NCBI GenBank assembly: GCA_030737835.1
Contig: JAUJYN010000012.1
Span: 12,448,729 to 12,512,728 of the forward strand
DNA from: Acorus gramineus
Lineage: Eukaryota > Streptophyta > Magnoliopsida > Acorales > Acoraceae
Length of the DNA stretch: 64,000 bases
Direction: 5' to 3'
Shown here: positions 1-11,969 of the stretch, piece by piece
Position numbering within the stretch: the first letter of the stretch is position 1
Layout: each line of letters opens with the position of its first letter
The notes under the pieces: model-generated
Seen by the model: the letters and a program-made list of their open reading frames with translations, nothing else
Told to the model about the DNA's origin: nothing
The model's database searches: none
Translations under genes and position numbers: made by a program

Positions 1-654
1 CCCATTTGAAAACACATTTGGACCCGTTTTTGCTTTCACAAAAGGGCACTGATGCTTTGATAACGGAATAGCATCTTCAATCTTATACCCAAATTTTTAG
101 TCAAAACTCTCTCCAATCATTTATCCATGTTTATACCAAATTAAGTTTTTATTCAAATCTTTAGCTAATTCAAGAAAGACTCAAATCTTTATCCAAATTT
201 CAACATCTCTTTTTTTTCGTTATCTACACATTTTCTTTCAATGTAACATTTTTTTCTCTTCAACTTCACCTTTAGTTTAATTATATTAGATGTTTTCTCG
301 CCACCCAAAATTTTCATCATCTCTTAAAATCCAAAAAAACAATATATTCTTTTTTAAGTCTTTATCTTTGTTTTTTAACTTCTTATTTTTACTCTAATAA
401 AAAAAATATTACTTTTATCTTTTTTAAAAAAAATTAGATGATAATAATTTTTAAATTTAAATATTTTAAAGGAAAGAAAAATTGAGTGGTAAAAATGATT
501 GAAGAAAGGACTTTGAAAATGTTTATAAGAAATAATTAGAAGAAAATGTGAAATTTTTAAAAGATTTGAGTAAAACACAAAGTGATGGTTGGAGACACAT
601 CATATCAAATCAAGCTTTTACCCAAAATTTAAGTGAAATTTAAGTATAGGTTTG

Positions 655-950
655 AGTACAAACTGGAGATGGTCTAAGATATGATGCGTTATTATAATAT
701 ATATTGGGTTCTATCATAGTGTATGAGTATCATAGTGTATGGGTTATTTTTTGTCAAAATGAAAAATATTATACTATTGTATCTCAGTATATATATCGTT
801 TTATATAACTACATACACTTCAATGACATAGTGTATAATTTCTTTTTTATATATAAGAAAAGAAAAATAGTGTGAGCTGCAAATGGGGTTGTAATGGGGG
901 ATGGATGTATCATTTTCTTTTATAAAAAAAATAATAAAAAAAATCGAGAG
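655..950. repeat. MITE-like element, family A, copy 1
   Basis: This stretch shares its layout with 36770-37050 and, less well, 10750-11040: repeated 'catagtgtat'-type motifs, a 'cattttatataac' core, and a right end with 'gctgcaaatggggttgtaatgg' type sequence followed by 'atgtatcatttt'. The ends read as imperfect inverted repeats beginning TGATA/TGATG. No coding capacity. The superfamily is not clear and no clean target duplication was found. Confidence 0.45.
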
Positions 951-1127
951 TTTTGTTATACTCATCATTTACCCCATTGAAAATACAATCTTATATACTT
1001 CAGTAGCCCCTTTCACTTGTTGTATCAAACTATATATCCTATTAAAAAAAATTTATTTTTTCTATAAATGATATCATTCAATTAACTAAAATATATATTT
1101 AATATTTTATAAAAATATATACCTTAT

Positions 1128-1735
1128 TACACGAAGTCATTGTTCAGATATGTAGTCTATGACGAAGTATATGCGGTCACATATGCGGTTCGGTTCAACG
1201 ACTGAACCACATAAGGTTAGACGGCCCAGTATGTAGTCTATATGTGGATATGCGACAGCTTATGTGGCCGAACAAGATTAATTTTTTAAGGGCTCACATG
1301 ATTTGTGTCTATCTTTTTGTAATTGAATGATAGTTTTTGTGCTTTCTTTTGGATGTTAAGGTTGCTTTGGAAGCTTTATAACTCAGAAAATTTTAACTCT
1401 CTATTTTTTTTTCGTTACTTTCTATTTTTTTGAATATCTGGGATAAGTTTATTTCTCTATCCACTATTAACTATACATTTGATCAAAAGACCTAGATTTA
1501 TAGCTTAACAAGCTTTAGAGTTTTGTACATAAAAAATTAATGTCGACTTACCTTTTTATTGCTCAAATATTTTCTCTAATTTGTGATTATCTATTGTTTG
1601 AAAATAATTATATATTTTTTTATTAATAAAAATATAGTACTGCATGTACTCACATATACCGCATATACTCTATACGGTATCCTAACTGCACGCAAACCGC
1701 GTACCGTATTTCTAAACACTTATGATGTGTATGAT
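1128..1735. repeat. Possible degenerate hAT-like non-autonomous element
   Basis: Two clusters of 'atatgcggt'/'accgcatat' words, at about 1160-1275 and 1635-1715, are in opposite orientation and flank AT-rich filler. Subterminal GCGGT-type motifs like these are known from non-autonomous hAT elements. I could not define terminal repeats or a target duplication, so both the limits and the class are tentative. Confidence 0.25.
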
Positions 1736-2530
1736 TTAAAAAAATAAAAACATGTGCGGTTTGCATTTTAGAAGTGAAAAATAGACTGAATACAACATTT
1801 TCCTAAAAAAATATAGCGTGTTTTCAAATCAGTTCTAGAAAATAATTAAAAAATTTATTTCAGCTTTTAGTACGAAAAATATGTTTTTTCAAAAAATAAA
1901 AAAGTAAAATTTTACATTATTGAATTTTTTATCAAGCTATTTTTTTTATATAAAATCGTATTTTTCAAATGGGGTTAGCACCATCTGCTTGTTTTTATGT
2001 ACTTGTATCATGTTTACAGTGTAGTAAAATAATTGGATGAGGGGCATTTTATGCGAATATTAATAATAAAGTAAGGAGTGTTAACAAAGTACTAGAGATA
2101 TTTCACAATTTACTGGGGAGTGTTAACAATGTATTAAAATAATTGTGCGATGAGCATTTTTAATATTTTTTAAAAACATCCCGCTAGAAAGACCTAAATA
2201 TAATTTTTCATCGCTTTAGAAACCTAAAAAACCTTAAAAAATTTTAATGATCTAAAAATAATAAATGGTGACCACAGTAATCTAATTAATTTCCCCTAAA
2301 ATAATAATAACATAATAATATTAATAATATTGGTCAACAAAAAATGTTCAAACTCGATCCCCATCAACCCGAGTTTTTAATGGGCCGGAATTTTCCTTCG
2401 GCCGTATTGGATAGTCATAGGTCCACAACGGCGGCCCAAGCAATGGATTTGGACGGTCGCGACTGGCCCGCTCCGCACGAAAAGCAGGCACGAAATCCAA
2501 CGATCGCCAAAAAAAAAAAAACCATTTACA

Positions 2531-2544
2531 GTGACACGTGTCAC
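2531..2544. promoter_or_regulatory. Perfect 14-bp palindrome with a G-box (CACGTG)
   Basis: The sequence GTGACACGTGTCAC is a perfect palindrome centred on CACGTG, the core bound by plant bZIP and bHLH factors. It lies about 350 bp upstream of the inferred HMA5 TATA box in a locally GC-richer stretch, so it is a plausible promoter element. Binding itself is inferred. Confidence 0.5.
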
Positions 2545-2885
2545 ATCGAACCGTAACCAAACACGTCACGGGTTGCATCGACAACGTTATTACGCGGTAC
2601 AAAATAACCAATACACCTCCGCCTCTCCCTCCCGCTTGAACAGTTTAACCAACCCATTCATGAAGCGGTGATCAGACGTTAATCGCACCGCCGGTGATTT
2701 CACTTAATCAGAAACCACTAACACCCCGATCAATTTAAAAAGATGCATTAAACCAACGGTCGTGATCTGAGTTTTGCATATCGGACCTTTCAAGAACTAC
2801 TTGGAGGGATACGTTGACAATTTCGAAATTTTAAAAAAAAGGGCAGACAAGCAAAAAAAGAAAAGCGAAGTGGAGGCCCTGCTTT

Positions 2886-3073
2886 TATATAAAAGGGCCT
2901 TTCATTTTTGGTGCGAAAGACAAATTTGATCGGCTTTTCTCGTCGTCGCTCTCCATCTCTCGCTTTTCGGCCACCGAAACCATAAATCGTCCATTGTTTC
3001 CATCTTCGCTTCCTCTCCTCACATAAACCCTAATAGCGTCTCCTAAACCCTAGATATCCGTGCGATTCGAAAG
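2886..3073 (+). promoter_or_regulatory. TATA box and untranslated first exon of the HMA5-like gene, with two telo-boxes
   Basis: TATATAAAA at 2886-2894 is followed by a pyrimidine-rich leader with no ATG. The leader carries AAACCCTA at about 3026-3033 and 3046-3053 (telo-box motifs). It ends at a good donor (AAG|GTATGA, intron from 3074) next to a long poly-T. The first matching acceptor before the coding start is GCAG at 4474-4477, eight bases upstream of the ATG at 4486. I therefore infer a 5' UTR intron of about 1.4 kb. An alternative acceptor near 3374 would add an extra leader exon. cDNA would settle this. Confidence 0.55.
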
Positions 3074-4485
3074 GTATGAATTTTTTTTTTTTTTTTTTTT
3101 TTTGTGGTTTCAATCCTTGAATCACTGTTTGGCGCAAAATCCTGACGGGGATGTGATGTGTTTTTCTAGTTTCGTTGTTAGAAATTTTGATGGTTAATTT
3201 ACATGCGTTGTTTTAATGTTTTGAATTTTAAATTTTCAATACGTTTGAATGCTGTCTTTGCGTATTGAATAATTGAAGTGCATGTACATAATTTACTTCT
3301 CCAATTGCAGTCATGCCTTGCTATTAATTCTCGGCATCGTTGTTTCTAATACCTGAAGCGTTGTTTGTATCAGATTCAAGATGGAAACGACGATGAAACC
3401 CCCTCAAAAATTAGGAAAGAGATGCTTGATTAAACAAATAATGTGGTCAACCAAGTTGGATGCATTTTTTTTTTCTTTCAAAAAAAAAAAAATATTTTTT
3501 AATAGTTGAAATGTTTGATTTTGAGTTTTTTAATATTGGAGTTTAGTTTCTGGCCTTTCCAATTTGGAACCCATTAGAAGATTAATTGAGAGTGTTTTAT
3601 ACGTTACTCTTAAGTTGAAACACCCGTCCTGTGACACTGTGACACAAAACATAACTTTTGTGTATTATATGATAGTAGTTGACAATGAACATTATGTACT
3701 GGTATCAGGCCAATAGAAGTCATTTTCAGGTGTTGGTTATATTGATTTGAAGATCAGGTCGATTGGTCCTGTATATAGGCCAATATATGGGCCAACTCTG
3801 AATTTTATGCATATTATTTTTATAAATAAATTAAGAAGTTTATAAAATTATTGGCTAGCACTAAATTTATTTTATTTCTTCGAGTCTATGACACCTTAAT
3901 GCTGTAACTTTATAAACAAAAAGTCTATATATTTTTTGGATTTTTTGTGCTTTTTTGCTTTTAAAAATGACATGATGTCGAAACCGCTTACCTGGGGAAA
4001 ACATTTAGGTCAGAGCAGAGCAGATGGATAAGTGGCAATTTGATGTGGATTTTTTTTTTTATAGCTAAACTGTGGAATCCAATACATGGACATTTCTTTG
4101 TTTAGCCTTTCCTAAAAAAAATTTCAGAATTATTCTAGCATATATTGTACTAATCATATATTGTAAAAAGAAATTTTGATGCACATCATTGTATCATTGT
4201 ATGGGCGGGCATGTGTAGCAAGGTGAGAGGGAAGGAAAGAGAAATATGGCTCGTGCTTTTAGTTCTTGTGGGGTTAATGTTCTGTAGTTTATTAGAGTTT
4301 AAACATATCTCCCCACTATCATAATCATGTGGATGGAATCTATCTTTTTTGCTATTTGAGTGACAAAATATTATTAAATAAAATCTTAGCTGATTTTTGA
4401 CCTTATAACATTTTGATGGCCTCTATTTGAATGCTTAAAATGTTCTGAGAAGTGAATTTTTTTTTTTGATATCGCAGTTTTCAAA

Positions 4486-7400
4486 ATGAAAGAGACTGCA
4501 AACGGGGATCTTGTGGTGCCTCTTCTGGAATCTCCAGAACGTACTACAGTGACAATTCCCCACCCATCTTTGAGAAGAACAAAGAGTACAAGGACAGTAA
4601 TGTTGAAAATCAGTGGCATTAAATGTGCAACTTGTGCGACATCTATTGAGTCCATGCTGGGAAAGCTTGAAGGAATAGAGAGCGTCTCTGTATCACCCAT
4701 TGAAGGGCAGGCTGTAATAATATATAGACCGGAATTCATCAACGTAAGTAGATGTAAAGTTTTTTGCTTGCATGGTTAATAGTCTATGATTGACTTTTAG
4801 AACATACTTTATAGAAAGTAGAAAAATCATATTTAAGTTGATGGAAATATTTATCTTTTGATGTAATACTAACTAGTTCCTTTTCCAAGTTATGCATTGA
4901 TATTTATATCTTTGAGAACTTCAATGAAAAAGCATATGAATAATATCTGCAAGCACTGGATATTTGTCTCTTTCCACGATGCAAAATTTAATCAGATGTG
5001 GCATTATTTTTATTATTTTACGAATGATAAGAACATTGGCTAAAAAAAAAAAAAAAGAACATTGGGTAATAAAAACAAAGTTTCATGTTGATTTATTCTG
5101 CCACTGAATTTTATTTCAGGCAAAAAGAATCAAAGAGGCCATAGAAAACAACAATTATCAAGTTGATGATTTTCCTGATCAAGATATTGCCGTATGTCGA
5201 CTTCGAATTAAAGGAATGGCATGCACCAGTTGCTCTGAATCCATTGAACAGGCCCTTCTAATGGCTGATGGAGTGAAGAAAGCTGTGGTTGGTCTTGCCC
5301 TTGAAGAAGCAAAAATTCACTTTGATCCTAACATCACTGATTCCAATCGCCTCATTGAAGCCATTGAGGATGCTGGATTTGGAGCTGATCTCATCAGCTC
5401 TGGAGATGATATGAACAAAGTACATCTTAAAATTGAAGGCCTTGGTTCCCCAGAAGAAGCCTCCCTCATTCAGTCTTCTCTTGAAGCTGTCGAAGGTGTT
5501 AACCATGTAGAAATGGATGTGGTTGACTCAAAGGTAACTATTACTTATGATCCAGACTACACGGGTCCAAGATCTCTCATTCAATGCATTCAAGAAGTTG
5601 GCCACGGCCGCAATTTCTACCGTGTGAGTTTGTATACACCTCCCAGACGCAGAGAGTCAGAACGACAACACGAGACTCTTGTGTTTAGGAACCAATTCCT
5701 CTTGAGCTGCCTGTTTTCAGTTCCAGTAGTTCTTTTCTCCATGGTGCTTCCCATGCTTCATCCTCTGGGGAATTGGTTAGATTATAAGGTTCACAACATG
5801 CTGACCATCGGAATGCTACTTCGCTTGGTTCTTTGTACACCAGTTCAATTTATCGTTGGCTGGAGGTATGGTGGTCACCATCTCAATTTTTTTTTTATAG
5901 TTCATTTTCAATTTTTCTGAGATCCTAGAGTGCTGACTTTTCAATTTTGGCCATCTCTGTTAATTTTGCTTATTATTATTATTATTTATTTTTTTATCGA
6001 GAATATGAGTTAGAGCATGCATTTTTTAAATTTAAGAAGAAAGTAATACTTTTGAAAAGTGATCCCAGTGATGTACTCTTTTCTTTCCTTCTTTCCTTTT
6101 TTGGGGCGCGGGGGATGGGTGTGTGGGTTTGTGTTGTGCAGGGGATCCAGCAATTTAAATGTAACTTTTGAAGTTGATTAAGAAAAATTGTGACATTTGA
6201 ATATTGTTTTCCACTTGTCAGCTTTCCGTGTTCTATTTATATTTTGGGAGATTCTTTTAAGCAATTCAATAAACAATAGATGCCTTTTTTATGGTTGAAG
6301 ATGACATTTGTTGGCCTTCTGGCTATTTCTTTTGTTGCCACTTGCCAGGTTTTACCTTGGATCTTATCATGCCTTGAAACGAGGGTCTACCAACATGGAT
6401 GTTCTAGTTGCTCTGGGCACCAATGCTGCTTATTTTTACTCTGTATACATTGTTCTTAAATCTGTAACCTCAGATTCATTTGAAGGGCAAGACTTCTTTG
6501 AGACCAGTGCCATGTTGATATCCTTTATTCTCTTGGGAAAATATTTAGAAGTGGTGGCTAAGGGGAAGACATCAGATGCATTGGCAAAGCTGACGGATCT
6601 TGCACCGGATACAGCTTTTCTCCTTAATTTAGATTCAGATGGGAATGTGATTTCGGAGATGGAGATTAGCACTCAATTGATACAGAGGAATGATATACTT
6701 AAAATTGTCCCGGGTGCAAAGGTACCCGTTGATGGGGTTGTTATAAGGGGGCAGAGCTATGTCAACGAGAGCATGATTACTGGAGAGTCGAGGCCCATTG
6801 CAAAGAGACCAGGAGACAAGGTTTTTGTCTTTACGCACTTTTGTTTCCTTATTCTGTTGCCACACAGAATTTCCTGTCCAAAAACTTTCATGTTTTCCTG
6901 TGCTATAAGCAGGTTATAGGTGGTACTATGAATGCGAATGGAACCTTACAAGTAAAGGCCACTCATGTGGGATCGGAGACTGCATTATCACAAATAGTTC
7001 AGCTAGTGGAAGCAGCCCAGCTTGCCAGGGCCCCTGTCCAAAAATTAGCTGATAGGATCTCTCGATTTTTTGTTCCTGCAGTGAGTACCTCTCTCTCTGA
7101 AATAGGCTTATCATATTCAAGGGCTACAAATCATCAAGCACCTATAGGCATCCATATTTATATCTTGAGATATCTAATTTTGGTTTCAATGGTGAAAAGG
7201 TCTCTTCCAATAGTAGCCTAGAGAAGTTACTTGATCAACATACATATGGCCCTGCGTGCAATTTGAGAAACTTGTACCTTTTTTGTGACAGTTGATTCCT
7301 TATGCCAAGTTTACTCTTTTTCAACAATATTTCTTCGGTGTCCTAATTCTTATTCTCATACAATTTCCATATTTGTTCATAGGACATGATGCACGTCCTA

Positions 7401-10400
7401 AACTCTATTAATCTATATTCTCATGTAACTAAAATGCAGCCTAGAGACATCACCTGATCAACCAGATATATAAATGACCTTTCATACGATTTGAGAAAGT
7501 TATTCCTTTTTTGACAGTTGATTTTTATGCCAAGTTTACTTCTCTTTTTAACAATATTTTCTCTCCCATGTCATATTTCTTCTTCTCATAAAAATTCCCA
7601 TATTTTTCCGTAGGGATTGGTGCACGGTCTAAACTTTATTAATTTACCTTCTCATGTGCCTATGAGTTTATGTTATATGACATTGATTGTGACACAAATT
7701 CTTTAAACAATGCTTTAGGTTGTTGTGGCGGCTTTTATCACTTGGCTGGGATGGTTTATACCTGGAGAATTTGGTGTTTATCCAAGGCATTGGATACCAA
7801 AAGGCATGGATGGGTTTGAGTTAGCATTGCAGTTTGGGATATCAGTATTGGTGGTGGCTTGTCCATGCGCTTTAGGATTGGCCACGCCAACAGCCGTAAT
7901 GGTGGCCACAGGCAAAGGTGCGTCTCAGGGTGTGCTCATTAAGGGCGGAAATGCTCTTGAAAAGGCTCACAAAGTAAGCAACCAACTATTCAACGAGCTA
8001 ATTTTTCCAAAAGGTTGATCCTTTAGTTAGGATTCAGTTTTATCTAAATGGTTGTGGTTGTCCCATCCAATTCTTAATGCTGCAGGTGAAAATTGTTGTA
8101 TTTGATAAGACGGGAACATTGACTGTTGGAAAACCGGTTGTAGTTAGCACAACGCTCTTTTCCAGCAAGTCAATCCAGGAATTATGTGACGTGGCAGCTG
8201 CTGCAGAGGCAAGTATCTAGAGCAACATAAATGTTATTTTTAATTCTAGAGGAAAATTTGTTTAAGTTTGTGTCTATGATCTCTCTATGTCAGGTTGACT
8301 AGTAAAAGTTAATCTCGGGGATGCGGTTATCAGTATTATGTGCAATGCATTCACTTTTTTGTTTAGAAATTAATAATTTCAATTCAGATTTATAACTGGT
8401 AATTAATTTGATTTTTCTTCCTCCTTCAAGATTCCATTTACGGCTTCGATTCCTCGTCTCCCTTGTTCGGGTGGACCTTTTTGTAATAAGATCGATCCTA
8501 CATCATCTTCTTCTTCTACGGAAAAAAAGGATTCTATTTAATCTATGGCTTTGATTCAAATAAGTGCATTTAGATACTGCTCAGACATCAGTGTTTATTA
8601 GCAGTCTCGCTATTCTCAATGTTGATAAAATAACGGAGCAGTCAACAGGTCTGAAACCTGTAACTGCATCCAATGCTGGCTGCTTATTGGTTGCTATTTC
8701 TTGTACAGTGTACATGCTTGTGTATTTGTGGCTGTTATGGTTGGGTACAAGGCCTGCATGCATGCAATTCAACCGATTCCTCTCTCTTTTGTTTTTAACT
8801 CTTATCATGAATTTCTATTTATAGGCTGACAGTGAACACCCTCTAGCCAAGGCCGTGGTGGAGCATGCTAAGAAGCTCCGTCAACAGTACGGGATCAATT
8901 CCGATCATCTGCCAGAAGTGAAGGACTTTGAGGTGCACCCAGGAGCCGGTGTAAGCGGGAATGTTGAAGGCAAAAGAGTCTTAGTTGGAAATACGAGGCT
9001 CATGGTGGCATGTCAAGTGCCTTTGAGCTCTGAGGTTGAAGACTACTTGACCGAGACCGAGCAGATCGCTCGCACTTGTGTGTTGGTCGCCATTGATGGG
9101 GTCATCGGTGGAGCCCTTGCAGTGACTGATCCCTTGAAACCTGAGGCAGTGAGTGTGGTCTCATTTCTCAGGTCGATGAACATCTCAAGCATTTTGGTGA
9201 CAGGTGACAATTGGGCGACTGCCAATGCCATAGCGCAGGAGGTTGGGATTGGAACGGTGTTTGCAGAGACGGATCCAGTGGGGAAAGCAGAAAAAGTAAA
9301 GGAGTTGCAGGTAAAGAATCTTCTCCCGCAAGGCATTCAACATCAATTAGTCTAAATCAAAATACAGTAACCCTTTAATGGAAGTCTGCCACACAGTTGA
9401 CATCATCTTATAACGAGCACACCCCCCCCCCCCCCTCTAAGTATTTTGGAAGCTGGTGCCGTGGTGAATGTGTGTTGATTCTCTGAAATGTTAAAACTCA
9501 TTATAGTTTGCACACCATATGCATCTCAGTCATATAATATCTATCATCTACACTCTGTTATCTGTATGCATATTCACTCAATCTTTTGCTTAGCAGCAAG
9601 TGAAATTTTTTTTGGTTAAGTTACCACAATGTAAGATACTATAATACCCACGAACTTAAATCATTTTTACATTCAGAAACGTAAGAAATTTAATAAATCG
9701 CTTTTATCTTTGGCTGGCTTTTGATGTAATATGTTTATATTTTCTTAAATTACCAATTTTATGTCAATGATAATATAAAGGAGAGGAGAGGGGTGATTGC
9801 CTATATCTTATCAATTGCTTATCAGTGGGTAAAAAATGATATAAATACTAATTGAGGTCTCTCAGGTGGATTAATTAAACCATATTTGTTGGGATAAAAC
9901 ATGTTATTCTAATAACAAAAATATTTCTTCTCAAATGGTTTTTAGAATGTCAGTTCAATCTTATAACAACTTCATGCATCTCTGCTTCAACATATGACCA
10001 TTTTTTTTTTTAACGAAAGGTGATGTTTGTTACTCGATTCCATTATTGAAGATCGAATTACAAACTTTGAATGGGAACGCATGATGAAATTTAATGGTCC
10101 AATATTTGCATCCCTCTCATTTACTCCCATTGCAGAAGAAAGGCCTGGTGGTGGCGATGGTGGGCGACGGGATAAACGACTCACCCGCCCTGGTGGCTGC
10201 GGATGTCGGGATGGCGATCGGAGCAGGCACGGACGTGGCGATCGAGGCGGCGGATGTGGTCCTCATAAAGAGCAACCTGGAGGACGTGATCACCGCCATC
10301 GACCTCTCCCGCAAGACCCTCTCCCGCATCCGCCTCAACTATGTGTGGGCGCTCGGGTACAACGTCCTCGGTGTCCCTGTGGCCGCTGGCGTCCTCTTCC

Positions 10401-10567
10401 CGTTCACTGGCATCCGGCTCCCACCGTGGCTTGCAGGCGCGTGCATGGCTGCCTCCTCCCTCAGCGTCGTCTGCTCTTCGCTGCTGCTCCAGTCTTATAA
10501 GAAGCCTCTCTCGTATGCCCGCGATGATGTGGTGGCGTCGGCCGACGGCTACTCAAATTCAGTATGA
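4486..10567 (+). CDS. HMA5: HMA5-like P1B-type copper-transporting ATPase (8 coding exons)
   Basis: ATP-driven Cu(I) export pump. Arabidopsis HMA5 acts in root copper detoxification and loading. Exons: 4486-4743, 5120-5865, 6349-6820, 6913-7080, 7719-7973, 8086-8208, 8825-9310 and 10136-10567. They stay in frame and give 979 residues, close to Arabidopsis HMA5. Visible signatures: two N-terminal metal-binding domains with CxxC at C47/C50 (CATC) and C121/C124 (CTSC); a third HMA-like fold without the cysteines, as in HMA5; actuator TGES at 479-482; the Cu(I) channel motif CPC at 596-598; phosphorylated Asp640 in DKTGT; SEHP at 677-680; and GDGIND near 846. Intron 6 (8209-8824) appears to begin GC rather than GT. 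The last exon is far more GC-rich than the others. RAN1/HMA7 is the alternative, but the start and the degenerate third domain fit HMA5 better. Confidence 0.93.
7213..7660 (+). repeat. Tandem duplication of about 223 bp inside HMA5 intron 4
   Basis: Two adjacent copies, about 7213-7435 and 7436-7660, both begin 'g(t/c)agcctagaga' and continue through shared landmarks: 'ttgagaaa', 'gacagttgat', 'tatgccaagtttact', 'caatattt', 'gcacg(t/g)tctaaact' and 'ttctcatgt'. The copies differ by many substitutions and small indels, so the duplication is not recent. It carries no coding sequence and lies between exons 4 and 5. Confidence 0.8.
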
Positions 10568-11969
10568 GAGTTGAGAGGGTGAGCTCACAGAAACTCATAT
10601 TGCTTGTTTACATAATTACATTACATTCTTGGTGAGCAGTAGCAGTTGATTTTTTTGAACAAAAGTTGCTGGTTAACTAATCAATCTCAAACAAACAAGC
10701 AGAAAAATAAGTAATTCCGTCTCTTTATGAAAGGTGAAAGAAAAAAGTGTGTTGATGTATTTAGTCTGTTTTGTAGTCCCTAATCATTTATATATTGTAA
10801 TAGTGTAATATATATATATATTACATGCAATGTATATTGCACTATGATAGCGTATGAAAATTATTTTTTTTTATTTTTTATTTAAATACATTAGCGTATT
10901 TTAATGTATTTTCATTTTTTATAAAAATATGTATTTTAATGAACAAGTGTATATATTTTTCTAAAAAAAGAAATGATAAAAACTATGGATGAGACTGCAC
11001 ACATAGTTGAACACTTGTAAATTAGATATAATTATAGTATCCCATAAAATTGTGAATGCATGAAAATTAACAAAATACTTCACTTCTATAACCATGTATG
11101 GTAAGTTAAACCTCAATCCTGTTTGAGGCCATGGTGAGATGGATTCAGCGGCAAAGAATTCTACGCAAACCGCAGATTAAAAATGGTGTTTGCATTTGAA
11201 AATGAAAAATAACATTTTTAGGTTAAAAAAATTGCTTGTATTTGAGAAGTCGTAGAAACAATGTTTTATTAACACACCCCTGCTTTCCCTAATACACAAT
11301 CCTTCGTTGCACTTTTAAACACACCCTTGCTACGAGTGTTGGGTTACGATAAAAATTGAAAATAACTTTTATTAACACTCTAAATTGATTTTGAGATCAA
11401 TCACAAGAGTACATGTCATCAAATCTAAATCAATTTTGGACTTAATACTATCAATTTTGGGATTCATCTATAAAATATTGAAACTTCTAGTTATATCCCC
11501 CAATTCGATGGAGAGTCTGAGAGTCAAAACCAAATTTCAAGTTTGGTGGTGTGGTTACCGAATATCATGGCCTAAAAGGGTCTAAAATCAAATGATAAGC
11601 TGAACCCGTTAAATTTTATGACTTCATATATGATACAAAAAAATATGATTTTTGGGTTAAGTGTTTTTCTTGATTAATTTTTCTTCAGTAGGTTAGATAA
11701 TCATGATGGTCTGTTATTTTTTAATACATTATAATTGTATACGACTGAAGAAAACTAGGATTAATGTCGATTGAAAAATAATTTATACATGTAATTTATT
11801 AGATTTTTTTTCTTCATAAGCATGTATAAGTTGCCTCCGAAAAACAAACAATTAAACAAAGATACAAAAAAAAAAAAATGTGTGGTAACCAAAGCCCACC
11901 CAAATATCCTGTCTGTTCATCCTTGACATTCATAATAGACAAAAAGACAAATTCAGTTTCTCTCCTTCC
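10568..11969. other. Intergenic region after HMA5, no gene seen
   Basis: This holds the HMA5 3' untranslated region and AT-rich sequence. A diverged relative of MITE family A appears at about 10750-11040 ('tttagtctgttttgtagtc' near the left end, 'catagcgtat'-like repeats within). Nothing between 11040 and 11900 is recognisable. The last 60 bases before 11970 are a C/T-rich leader for the next gene. Confidence 0.6.

Larger units (their letters stand above)
1..2330. other. AT-rich intergenic region, no gene seen
   Basis: No reading frame with a recognisable product. The stretch is poly-A/T rich and has short open frames only by chance. It contains a MITE-like copy at about 655-950 and a possible hAT-like remnant at about 1128-1735, both listed separately. 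The rest is unassigned. Confidence 0.7.

Noticed and set aside
2344-2611. Overlapping short open frames on both strands
   Set aside because: No domain, no splice context, and the stretch looks like promoter or CpG-richer DNA upstream of the HMA5 TATA box.
3381-3500. ATG after a possible acceptor in the HMA5 leader (METTMKPPQKLGKR...)
   Set aside because: The frame is about 40 codons, runs into poly-T/Lys-Phe sequence, and matches nothing I know. Treated as leader intron.
9422-9436. Poly-C run in HMA5 intron 7
   Set aside because: Simple homopolymer in an intron with no evident role. Possible sequencing artefact.
10027-10500. Arg-rich open frame overlapping the last HMA5 exon
   Set aside because: It is the wrong frame of the GC-rich exon encoding GDGIND. 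The HMA5 frame explains the sequence.
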